Origin: CAKSQF01 sp964569225
Lineage (GTDB): Bacteria; Bacillota; Clostridia; Oscillospirales; CAG-272
Direction of reading: 5' to 3'
DNA: 64,000 nucleotides
NCBI GenBank assembly: GCA_964569225.1
Contig: CAZMTU010000001.1
Location: 40,625-104,624 of the forward strand
Shown: positions 24,103-32,372 of the stretch, piece after piece
Layout: each line of letters begins with the position of its first letter
Numbering within the stretch: the stretch's first letter is position 1
Made by a program: the position numbers and the translations under genes
Notes under the pieces: model-generated
Database searches by the model: none
Told to the model about the DNA's origin: nothing
Seen by the model: the letters and a program-made list of their open reading frames with translations, nothing else

Positions 24103-27100
24103 ATGTCAAACCTGAACAAAAAACTGCTCTCTGCGTTGTTAGCGCTGGCAATGGCGGCTTCTCCCATTTTTTGTGGGCTTCCGTCAGCCGCCGCCGTAAA
24201 TAACGGGGCGGAGGAGCAGAACAAAGAAGAGGAAAGCTATATGAGGATCAAAAATTTATCAGGGCCGTCGGGGGTAGCTTTGGGCGGCGCGGGCGTTGGC
24301 TATTACGAGATCGACCCTACCGGACGGGTTACCCGAAACTGCATTAACAACATTCATAAGTCTTTTGTAGATTCACCGGACGGCTTTTTGGTTGGCGTTT
24401 ATGACGGATCTGCCGCTGTCCGCCTGCAGCGGGACAGCAGCACCGTTTACGGAATGAAGGGCTATAGCGACAGCTATTATACCGGTTTGTGGCCTACTGT
24501 GACGATTGAATTTGAAAACAGCGCCGCTGGGGTGGCTGACATGGGCTTTTCCGCTTATTCCGGCGTAGTGGCGCAGGACGTGAAAAACAGCTCGCTGCCC
24601 GTAGTTTTTTATGAGGTAGAGCTTTACAATGACAGCGACAGCGCTAAGGAGATGAGTGCCATTCTCACTTGGGGGGATGTGATCGGCAGAGGCATTCGGG
24701 ATACCTCTGTGAAAAATCCCTCTAATTTGGATGGCGAGTCCTCCGAGTGGTATGATATGGATGTGCCTGCCACCTATGCCAAGGGTGTAACTGTGGAGAA
24801 TGGCGGCGTGACTTATGCCGGTGTGCTTCAATACGCGAAAGAGCAGATTCTCCCTCAAAAAGCCACTTTTCAGAACTACAACAACAGCTTTATGATTTTG
24901 GCTGAGCAGAGCGATGACTGCACAGTGACTATTTTAAAGAATTTTGATGTTAATGATTCATCCGCGCTAAATACGTACACGCAAAGCGGCGTACTGTCTG
25001 CATATGACGAGAGCGAAACGGAGCTTTCCGCGGCTGTGAAGGGCGGAAGTCGGTCCACTTCCAACGGCAGCGCCGTTTCGGTGATGACTACCGTGCCTGC
25101 CGGCAGCAGCCGCACTCTGCGCTTTATGGTATCCTGGTTTATGCCTGAAATTACCGAAGCTCAGTATGCTTCCATGAATAAAATGGAAGGCTGCGATTAC
25201 AACAAGTATTATCATAACAGCTTTTCAACTATTGAAGAATTGACAGCCTATGCCATCGGCGCAAGAGATGCCATTCAGGAAGGCATTAATCAATGGCAGC
25301 AGCCGCTGCTCAGCAGCTCACTGCCTGACTGGCTGATTTTTAAAGAGATCAACAGCGGCTATACCTTCTATACGAACGGTGTGTTGAACAAACGGGGAAA
25401 TTTCTCCACCTTGGAAGGAGAAATGGGCGGCTATGGCGGTACAATGGACCAGAAAATGAGTTCGCATCCCTTTTATGAAAAGCTCTTTCCTTCATTAAAT
25501 CTTGAGGAAAACCTTCAGTTTGCCAATGTTACTGGAGCGGACGGAGAGATTCAGCATTTTGATGTCCACTATTACCACGGCATGTCTGACTCAGATCCTG
25601 AAAATAAGGTCAATCCTACGCCCGCAGGCAGTATGATCGACAATGCCGGCGCGTGGATGGTGCAGATGTGGAATTATTACGCGCAAACCGGCGACAGGAC
25701 CTATCTGGAGGCTTATTATGATGTAATGAAGACTTCCATGGCGTTTATCAGGAGCAAGTACGCTTCGGGTACGCATATTCCTAACTATAATACCACCTAT
25801 GATGATTATTCGCACCCTGAAATACTGATTTTTTCCGGTACTGTCTGGTTAAATATGCTGGATATTGCGGTCGATTGGGCGGCGCTTATGAATGATACAG
25901 CGCTTTCTGACGACTATCAGAGTGAATTCGCACTGAGCTATGCCGATGTCAACAAGCTGTACGGCGAACATTCGTCATCGCTGGGATTGGGCGGATACTA
26001 TGCCTTCGGCAGCGATGCCAAGTATATTGCAACAGACGGTCAAAGCGGTACTATTCGCTCGGAGGTGATGTTCTCGGGCGCTATGGCGGGACAGTTTATC
26101 AGCCGATATAGCGGCAGAGGAGACGTTCTCCCGTTTGATCAGTTCGTATCGCATATGAATACTTTTCTGCGGACCTCTATTCAGGGCAGCAACGATTATT
26201 ACGCGCCCAAGGTTTATAATCTGCGGACCGGACAGGACATGGACAACGCCGGTTCCCGCTGCTGGCCCTTTTACTTAGATAGCTACGGCGGAATGGCGGC
26301 CATTCAGGCGGGCTATCTGGAGGACGGACTGGAGGTGCTGCTGCACACCATGCTGGTAGACTTGCGTCAAGGGTATATGTGGACGCAGAACCTTTGGAAT
26401 CGGGGCTATGTAACCTATATGACCGCGCCCGTCAGTTGGTTTATCAATGATGTGCTGGCAGGCGCCGCGCTGAATGTGCCGGATAAGACGATTACATTGG
26501 GACCCTCCTGCCCTGCCGACAGCGGCGTAGGCATTGGCGATCACCTGAAGGTCACGCTTTACTATCCTAAATACTGGGCAGAGCTGGATTACCGTCCCTC
26601 TGACGGGGTGTTGACCTATACGATTCTGAAAACCTTTTACAACGACGGCGAAGCGCCTATTCTCATTGATACTGTGATCGCGTCTCCTGCCGGCAAGGCG
26701 AGCGAGGAGGCCAAGTCCATTTCCCTGGGCAGAGATTTTGCTATAATCGAAGGCGCTGTGCTCGATCTGTCGGCGCATGTGAACGACTTTGCGGGCAGTA
26801 CGCATGAAAAGCTGCTGACGCCAGTGGGCGAATATGTGACGCCTGCTCCGGAAAAGATAGCTGATGGCAGCGGTCTTGCGGCAACCGTTGACTATGGGGA
26901 CGGTCAGACATATGCTTTTACCGCCGAGGAGGTAAATTTCCGCTTTAATAAGGACAATCTTCCTGCCGAGGGGGTGGAGAGCAGCTATACGCTCTCTTTG
27001 AGCGGTCGGATTTTACCCCATTACGGGCAAAAATACCAGTTGATTTTTGAATATACCGGCGATGAAGGCGATTTATCGGTCAGTTTCAATGGAGAAACAC

Positions 27101-28116
27101 TGACCGACTGCGCCACCACATTGGACGCGGTGGAATCTCAGCAGTTTACTCCGACAGAGGGCTGCCGGTTGATGATATATACAGTGGATTTAGAAGCGGA
27201 CAATTTTTACAGTATTCAGATCAACTATAACGGCGATATTTCAGACGGCGATGATGTATTGCGCTTTCTCTGGTGGTCGACCACACAGACAATGGGAGTG
27301 GTTATCAAGGAGCGGCTTTATCCGCCTATGCTGGCCACCCAGTGGATGAGCGGTCTGGATTACAGCACTACTACCGCCCGGGTGGAAGACGATCATATGG
27401 CTTACACTCAAAAGAATTGCTATACGATCTACAAGGATATTGATTTCGGCAGCGCCGGCGTCAGCCGATATACCTTTCAAATTAAGGCGGGCGCGCCTGA
27501 TCAGGACGATTCCAAGGGCGGAACTATGGAAATCCGGCTGAACAGCCCGCGAGGAAAGCTGCTGGGAACTTTGGAATTTTCGCCTACCGGCGGTTGGAGC
27601 AGATATAAAACCTTTAATGTTGAAATCAACAGCGCTTCGCCTCTTGTGGGGCTGCAGGATATCTGCTTTGTGTTTAAACCTGATTCTACCTATTTGTTTA
27701 ATTATACTGATTTCCGTTTTGTACCGGAAGAGGATTCACAGGGGACCGAAGCGGAGCTGAAAATGATCAGCGGAATGACACTGCCGGGCGCTCGAGTGGT
27801 GCTTTATTCGGAAGACGGCAGCGTTATAGCTGAAGCGACCGCCGCGGAGGATGGCAGCTACAGCTTGCAGGCGCCTTCCGGAGCTTATTCTCTTTCCTTT
27901 ACCGCAAACAGTCAAACAACATCGGTGACGATCGTTATTGCCGATGAGGACATTGTACAAAATATGCCGGAGCTAAATGAAAGTGAAACGGACAAGGAAG
28001 ACGGGAGCAGTAGAAACGGTTTGATTGCCGCCATTGCTGTTTTTGCCGTGGCAATTGTTGGAATCAGCGCGGCAGCGGTTATAATAGGGGTAAACAGAAA
28101 GAAAAGGAACCCGTAA
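24103..28116 (+). CDS. Surface-anchored GH116 family glycosidase
   Basis: 1337 residues. Signal peptide (1 to about 31). N-terminal beta-sandwich with GVALGGAGVGYYEID. (alpha/alpha)6 catalytic domain (about 400-870). GH116 members are retaining beta-glucosidases, beta-xylosidases or N-acetyl-glucosaminidases. The nucleophile is probably the Glu in STLEGEMGG, followed by GTMDQKMSSH; the acid/base is probably an Asp in NTTYDDYSHPE. After about 940 come beta-sandwich modules that could bind carbohydrate, then a small carboxypeptidase-regulatory-like domain (about 1215-1280), then a membrane helix from about 1306 ending RKKRNP. No sortase signal. Divergent from, and probably controlled by, the adjacent AraC regulator. 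Confidence 0.88.
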   Translation: MSNLNKKLLSALLALAMAASPIFCGLPSAAAVNNGAEEQNKEEESYMRIKNLSGPSGVALGGAGVGYYEIDPTGRVTRNCINNIHKSFVDSPDGFLVGVYDGSAAVRLQRDSSTVYGMKGYSDSYYTGLWPTVTIEFENSAAGVADMGFSAYSGVVAQDVKNSSLPVVFYEVELYNDSDSAKEMSAILTWGDVIGRGIRDTSVKNPSNLDGESSEWYDMDVPATYAKGVTVENGGVTYAGVLQYAKEQILPQKATFQNYNNSFMILAEQSDDCTVTILKNFDVNDSSALNTYTQSGVLSAYDESETELSAAVKGGSRSTSNGSAVSVMTTVPAGSSRTLRFMVSWFMPEITEAQYASMNKMEGCDYNKYYHNSFSTIEELTAYAIGARDAIQEGINQWQQPLLSSSLPDWLIFKEINSGYTFYTNGVLNKRGNFSTLEGEMGGYGGTMDQKMSSHPFYEKLFPSLNLEENLQFANVTGADGEIQHFDVHYYHGMSDSDPENKVNPTPAGSMIDNAGAWMVQMWNYYAQTGDRTYLEAYYDVMKTSMAFIRSKYASGTHIPNYNTTYDDYSHPEILIFSGTVWLNMLDIAVDWAALMNDTALSDDYQSEFALSYADVNKLYGEHSSSLGLGGYYAFGSDAKYIATDGQSGTIRSEVMFSGAMAGQFISRYSGRGDVLPFDQFVSHMNTFLRTSIQGSNDYYAPKVYNLRTGQDMDNAGSRCWPFYLDSYGGMAAIQAGYLEDGLEVLLHTMLVDLRQGYMWTQNLWNRGYVTYMTAPVSWFINDVLAGAALNVPDKTITLGPSCPADSGVGIGDHLKVTLYYPKYWAELDYRPSDGVLTYTILKTFYNDGEAPILIDTVIASPAGKASEEAKSISLGRDFAIIEGAVLDLSAHVNDFAGSTHEKLLTPVGEYVTPAPEKIADGSGLAATVDYGDGQTYAFTAEEVNFRFNKDNLPAEGVESSYTLSLSGRILPHYGQKYQLIFEYTGDEGDLSVSFNGETLTDCATTLDAVESQQFTPTEGCRLMIYTVDLEADNFYSIQINYNGDISDGDDVLRFLWWSTTQTMGVVIKERLYPPMLATQWMSGLDYSTTTARVEDDHMAYTQKNCYTIYKDIDFGSAGVSRYTFQIKAGAPDQDDSKGGTMEIRLNSPRGKLLGTLEFSPTGGWSRYKTFNVEINSASPLVGLQDICFVFKPDSTYLFNYTDFRFVPEEDSQGTEAELKMISGMTLPGARVVLYSEDGSVIAEATAAEDGSYSLQAPSGAYSLSFTANSQTTSVTIVIADEDIVQNMPELNESETDKEDGSSRNGLIAAIAVFAVAIVGISAAAVIIGVNRKKRNP

Positions 28117-28137
28117 GGTATGAGCTGCTTATAAATT

Positions 28138-28184
28138 AAAGGGGCGGATTGCCTATTCCCGCGTGGAATAGGCGATCCGCCTTT
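28138..28184 (+). terminator. Terminator of the GH116 gene
   Basis: Long stem: GGCGGATTGCCTATTCC pairs with GGAATAGGCGATCCGCC (one mismatch), then CTTTATATG. Confidence 0.75.
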
Positions 28185-28245
28185 ATATGATTAGGCTCGA
28201 ACAAAAACAGCATCTTGCAAATTGTCTAAAAAAAAATAAAATAGC

Positions 28246-28274
28246 TTGATTTTTTTGTGATTTTATGATATAAC
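28246..28274 (+). promoter_or_regulatory. Promoter of the GH27 operon
   Basis: TTGATT (28246-28251), 17 bp, TATAAC (28269-28274), about 20 nt before the ribosome site GGGAGGG. Confidence 0.7.
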
Positions 28275-28302
28275 GAAGATATAAAAAACGGGAGGGTTTG
28301 TT

Positions 28303-29469
28303 ATGATTAAATTAACACCGCCAATGGGATGGAATTCATGGAATACCTTCGGAAACGATATTAATGAAGCGCTGATCGTAGAAACAGCCGATCAAATGGT
28401 GAAAAGCGGTCTGCTGGCTGCCGGATATGAATATCTGGTGATCGACGACTGCTGGTCTGAAAAAATGAGAGATGAAAACGGACGGCTGGTGGCGGATCCG
28501 GTGAAATTTCCCCATGGTATGAAGTATGTTGCCGACTATGTTCACTCAAAGGGACTTAAATTCGGCATGTACTCCTGCGATGGGCTGTTTACCTGCGCCG
28601 CTTTTCCGGGGTCTTTTGAGTACGAATTTACAGATGCCGAAACCTTTGCCGAATGGGGCGTAGATTATCTCAAATATGATAACTGCTATAAGCCTGCTTC
28701 CGCTTCCGGAAGGCTTCTTTACCACCGGATGAGCTTAGCGCTGGAAAACTGCGGACGGGATATTTTGTTTTCCGCCTGCAATTGGGGTGCCGACAATGTA
28801 CAGGACTGGATTAAGGAAACAGGCGCTCATCTGTGGCGCTCTACCGGCGATATTTGCGATAACTGGGAATCGGTAAAAAGCCTGCTTTGGCAGCAGCGCA
28901 AGTATCAGCGCTTTAACGGATTGGGCTGCTTTAACGATATGGATATGCTGATCGTAGGAATGCACGGCAACGGAAATGTGGCGCTTGGCGGCTGTACCGA
29001 TATCGAGTATAAAACTCATTTTTCCGCATGGGCAATGCTGAATTCGCCGTTGATGCTGGGCTGTGACATTCGGCATATGAATGAGGAAACGAAAAAGATA
29101 ATCACTCATCCCGCGATTATTGCCATTAATCAAGACCCTGCCGGACGTCAGCCTTATTTGATCGGCGGAAATCCCGCTTCCGAGGATACCAGTCAAATGC
29201 AGATTTGGGTAAAGCATTTGGAGGGCGGCGATCTCGCTGTCGGCATGTTCAACATGACCGATTCGACTCAGACGCCTTGGTTCGGGCTGACCGATTTAGG
29301 GTTGGATCATTCCACCGGCAAGGCGCTTCAGATCACTGATCTGTGGGAGGGGAAGGTGTTGGGCAGCTTCCGCGATATTTTCCGAACCCGGATCGAACCG
29401 CATGACTGTAAGATGCTGCGCTGTAAATTGGTTCCCGCAGACGGTCATTATACGAAGCCTTATTGCTAA
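28303..29469 (+). CDS. GH27 alpha-galactosidase
   Basis: 388 residues, no signal peptide, so cytoplasmic. It removes terminal alpha-galactosyl residues from oligosaccharides such as melibiose and raffinose. Seen: MGWNSWNTFG, EYLVIDDCW, the nucleophile Asp in DYLKYDNC, and the acid/base Asp in RSTGDICDNW; then the small C-terminal beta-domain from about residue 300. The length matches bacterial GH27. Likely first gene of a short unit with the 65-residue zinc-type protein and perhaps the AraC gene. Confidence 0.95.
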   Translation: MIKLTPPMGWNSWNTFGNDINEALIVETADQMVKSGLLAAGYEYLVIDDCWSEKMRDENGRLVADPVKFPHGMKYVADYVHSKGLKFGMYSCDGLFTCAAFPGSFEYEFTDAETFAEWGVDYLKYDNCYKPASASGRLLYHRMSLALENCGRDILFSACNWGADNVQDWIKETGAHLWRSTGDICDNWESVKSLLWQQRKYQRFNGLGCFNDMDMLIVGMHGNGNVALGGCTDIEYKTHFSAWAMLNSPLMLGCDIRHMNEETKKIITHPAIIAINQDPAGRQPYLIGGNPASEDTSQMQIWVKHLEGGDLAVGMFNMTDSTQTPWFGLTDLGLDHSTGKALQITDLWEGKVLGSFRDIFRTRIEPHDCKMLRCKLVPADGHYTKPYC

Positions 29470-29481
29470 GCTGTGTAATTT

Positions 29482-29679
29482 ATGGAAAAATGCGTTAAAT
29501 GCGGCGGCATATTGGGCAGGGATGATGCGGGCGCCACTAAACGGTTTGTGAATCGAAGCGCTTCAGAATTCTACTGTTTGAACTGCCTTGCCACGAGGAT
29601 GAAGGTAGATCGGTCCCTTTTGGAAGAAAAAATCGAATTTCTCCGTCAAAACGGCTGCACACTTTTCCCAAGGCAGTAG
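29482..29679 (+). CDS. Small zinc-ribbon-like protein
   Basis: 65 residues. Two Cys pairs, CVKCGG near the N-terminus and YCLNCLA in the middle, could hold a zinc ion. The remainder is a helical, basic segment ending in NGCTLFP. It starts 12 nt after the alpha-galactosidase stop, without a clear ribosome site, so translational coupling is likely. I recall similar short Cys-pair proteins in Clostridia, but no function is established. DNA, RNA or protein binding is inference from the zinc-ribbon look. Confidence 0.65.
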   Translation: MEKCVKCGGILGRDDAGATKRFVNRSASEFYCLNCLATRMKVDRSLLEEKIEFLRQNGCTLFPRQ

Positions 29680-29763
29680 ATTCTTCTGATCAGCGGGCTG
29701 CCTACAGCGTGGATTGGCAATGAAAATAAAGCAGAATGAATTTAGCGGGCGGGTGATGAAGGA

Positions 29764-30669
29764 ATGGAGTATAAAAAACTGATTTTTCAGTCGTATGTCA
29801 GGATGAATGAGAATATCCGGATGATGACCGAAGATATTGTGGGACATCATCCCGCACATTCACATGACGATTTTATTGAGATTGCTTATATTGACGCCGG
29901 AAAGGGTGAACAGGCAATCAACGGGATCAGTCAGGCGATTTCGGAGGGAGATCTCTTCTTATTCAATCCGTTGATCGTGCATTCCTTCACAGCCGCGCCC
30001 AATACGGCACTGCGAGTGACCAACTGTATTTTTCAGCCGGAAATGCTGGGGCTGTCCGCTGACACTTGCCATGATTTTCTGGACGTTGCCTATCATTATC
30101 TCTACTTTTCCTTGCAGGAAGCGGACGATCCGCAGCAATTCCTGCGACTGTCAGGATTGGCAGACAGTGAGATAAGCGAGCTGCTTCACGAGATGCAGCA
30201 GGAGTATGATTTTCGCAAAAACGGGTTTATGCAGATTTTGAAAGCCGATCTCACCAAATTGCTTATCCTTATTTTCCGCCGTTATAAAACTGACTTCAGG
30301 CAAAAGCAAAACTCCAAAATCTATCAAAAATTGATCGTCCAAGAGGCAGTGGGGTATTTGTCAAAGCATTTTCGGGAGGAAATATCCTGTGAAACATTAG
30401 CGGAACGGGCTTATCTCAGCGTCAATTATTTCCGGACGGTATTTAAGGAGATTACCGGCGAAACCATCATTAGTAAGCTGCAGCAGATCAGAATCCGTGA
30501 AGCTTGCCGGATGCTTGTTGAAACCGACCTTTCGGTGGCTGAAATCGGGGCATCTGTAGGGTATAAGGATACTAAATTTTTTACGCAGCTTTTCAAGCAG
30601 CAAACCGGTATGCCGCCGGGAGGGTGGCGCAGGCAAATGACCGGTGGATCACCCCCTAAGTTTGAGTGA
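29764..30669 (+). CDS. AraC-family transcriptional regulator
   Basis: 301 residues. N-terminal cupin-like domain (GHHPAHSHDDFIEIAYIDAGKGEQ, about 25-60; EGDLFLFNPLIVHSF) and C-terminal double helix-turn-helix (ISCETLAERAYLSVNYFRTVFKEITG; VAEIGASVGYKDTKFFTQLFKQQTGMPP). The GMPPGGWRRQ ending is typical of AraC proteins that regulate sugar use. It lies downstream of alpha-galactosidase and upstream of the secreted CBM protein and GH78, so either or both may be targets. The ribosome site is weak (GGGCGGG). Confidence 0.92.
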   Translation: MEYKKLIFQSYVRMNENIRMMTEDIVGHHPAHSHDDFIEIAYIDAGKGEQAINGISQAISEGDLFLFNPLIVHSFTAAPNTALRVTNCIFQPEMLGLSADTCHDFLDVAYHYLYFSLQEADDPQQFLRLSGLADSEISELLHEMQQEYDFRKNGFMQILKADLTKLLILIFRRYKTDFRQKQNSKIYQKLIVQEAVGYLSKHFREEISCETLAERAYLSVNYFRTVFKEITGETIISKLQQIRIREACRMLVETDLSVAEIGASVGYKDTKFFTQLFKQQTGMPPGGWRRQMTGGSPPKFE

Positions 30670-30677
30670 AATCCCCC

Positions 30678-30706
30678 TTGTGCTTTTCGCGGTTTTCCTT
30701 TATACT
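30678..30706 (+). promoter_or_regulatory. Putative promoter upstream of the CBM/GH78 pair
   Basis: TTGTGC (30678-30683), 17 bp, TATACT (30701-30706). It starts just after the AraC stop and before the hairpin at 30739, so the transcript would cross that terminator. Confidence 0.5.
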
Positions 30707-30738
30707 AAAGACAGCGAAAGCGATTCTATATTTTATAT

Positions 30739-30783
30739 AAAAAAGCAGCAGGGCGAATCGGTTTAGCACCCTGCTGCTTTTTA
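30739..30783 (+). terminator. Terminator/possible attenuator between AraC and the CBM protein
   Basis: AAAAGCAGCAGGG (30741-30753) pairs with CCCTGCTGCTTTT (30769-30781), followed by more T. CGATTC at 30721 can pair with GAATCG at 30755 or at 30787, which allows alternative folds. Confidence 0.75.
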
Positions 30784-30817
30784 TTTGAATCGTTTTAAAA
30801 AGGAAAGGAGCTAAAAT

Positions 30818-32344
30818 ATGAAAACAAGTTGGAAAAAGCAATTGACAGCGTCTGGCTTATTGTGCAGCTTGCTAATAGCCTGTACAACAGGCGGGCTGTC
30901 TGCCGCTGAAAAGGTGCAGGAAATCAACACAGTCGGCGGCAACGGCGTAAAACAAACAAGTCCGCAGGCATCCGTATGGGCGGATATATCCGATCTTCAA
31001 AACCAGTCGACTCGTTCCGGCGGCAGTGAAAATGCCCCTGTTCAAACGGAATTTGTGCTGGATGACGAGGAGGCAGTATTCAGCAACGGTTGGGGAGCGA
31101 ATACCACCGATCAATTGGACGAACGGTTTGGAAACCGGTTTGCATATGCCGGCGGCGTGGGAGAAGGATCCGCGCCCACTGCCACCGCCACGTGGGAAAA
31201 AATAGAGATTCAGCAGGATGGCTGGTATCAGTTCTATGCCCGCTGGACCGCTCACGAAAATCGGGCGTCCAACGCGCCGTACACCATTGCGTGGGGAGAT
31301 CAGTCGGTGACTGTGACTGCAAATCAAAAGGCAAACGGCGGTATATGGAATGCGCTGCAGTCGGTAAAGCTGAAGGCGGGCGATATACTGACAGTGACGC
31401 TGAGCAACAATGCCGACGGATATGTAATAGCGGACGGGATTCGCATTGTATGGATTGAAGATATAAATGATGAAGAACGGTACACAGTGACTGTGGAAGC
31501 GAATGAAGCGGGAGGCAGTGTTCAAGGCAAGTGTATCGGATTGACAGCAGGGGAAACGACAACTCTGACCGCAGTTCCGAGTGAAGGCTGGCAGTTTGCA
31601 GGCTGGCTGCTGGACGGACAGACGGTTTGTGAGGACGCTGTTTATGCACTTACGGTGACAGGGGATCTTACCCTTACCGCTCGGTTTGAAAAAATTCCGG
31701 TTGATAAGGATGAACTGACGCGCGCTATTTCGGCTGCTCTTGACGCCCAAGAAAAAGGAGCTTATGCTCTTGCCGTTCCTTCCATTCAGCGGACCTTTGC
31801 GGAGCTTTTAGATGCCGCTCGTCAGCTTTACGACAGCGATGATGCGCTTCAAAAAGAAGTAAATGAAGCAGCCGAACGGTTGAGCGATTTCCTGCGTCAG
31901 CCGATTTTGCAGGCGGCAGATAAAAAGGCGCTTGAGGAAGCTATTGCATGCGCCGAACAGGCACAGGCAGACGGTCTTTATGATAAGGCACTTCCTTCTG
32001 TACAGCGAACGCTTTCGGATTTGCTGGCAGACGCCAAGCTGGCGTATGGGCAGGAGGATGCCTTACAGGAGGAAGTGAACGGGGCTTGCGCCAAGCTGAT
32101 TGCCTTTTTGGACAGTCCTATTCCGATGGATACGGATAAGTTTGAACTGGCATTTGTGATTGAATACGCCGAAGGACTGCATATGGAAGTGTTTGCAGAG
32201 GCGGGCAAGCAGGCATTTACCGATGCCCTTCAGTCAGCCAAGGCGGTTTATGACAGAGCGGACGCCGATCAGGAAACGGTGGACAGTGCAATGCTGGAGC
32301 TGTTGGATAAGACGGCTGATTTGCGAATCGCATCGGAAAATTGA
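30818..32344 (+). CDS. Secreted multi-module protein: golvesin/CBM-like domain, bacterial repeat, FIVAR-like helices
   Basis: 508 residues. The N-terminal signal could be type II (LIAC) or type I (cleavage after GLSA). Residues about 70-210 resemble a golvesin-C/xanthan-lyase CBM-like sandwich (VLDDEEAVFSNGW, WYQFYARWTAHENRASNAPYTI). 220-292 is a bacterial (InlB-B-like) repeat (GWQFAGWLLDG). From 300 to the end are three FIVAR-like three-helix repeats (ADKKALEEAI...QREVN-type). No catalytic domain and no C-terminal anchor. It starts an operon with GH78, 28 bp upstream, and probably acts as a non-catalytic glycan-binding partner of that enzyme. Confidence 0.7.
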   Translation: MKTSWKKQLTASGLLCSLLIACTTGGLSAAEKVQEINTVGGNGVKQTSPQASVWADISDLQNQSTRSGGSENAPVQTEFVLDDEEAVFSNGWGANTTDQLDERFGNRFAYAGGVGEGSAPTATATWEKIEIQQDGWYQFYARWTAHENRASNAPYTIAWGDQSVTVTANQKANGGIWNALQSVKLKAGDILTVTLSNNADGYVIADGIRIVWIEDINDEERYTVTVEANEAGGSVQGKCIGLTAGETTTLTAVPSEGWQFAGWLLDGQTVCEDAVYALTVTGDLTLTARFEKIPVDKDELTRAISAALDAQEKGAYALAVPSIQRTFAELLDAARQLYDSDDALQKEVNEAAERLSDFLRQPILQAADKKALEEAIACAEQAQADGLYDKALPSVQRTLSDLLADAKLAYGQEDALQEEVNGACAKLIAFLDSPIPMDTDKFELAFVIEYAEGLHMEVFAEAGKQAFTDALQSAKAVYDRADADQETVDSAMLELLDKTADLRIASEN

Positions 32345-32372
32345 GGCATAAGCGGAAAGGACGGCACAGATT

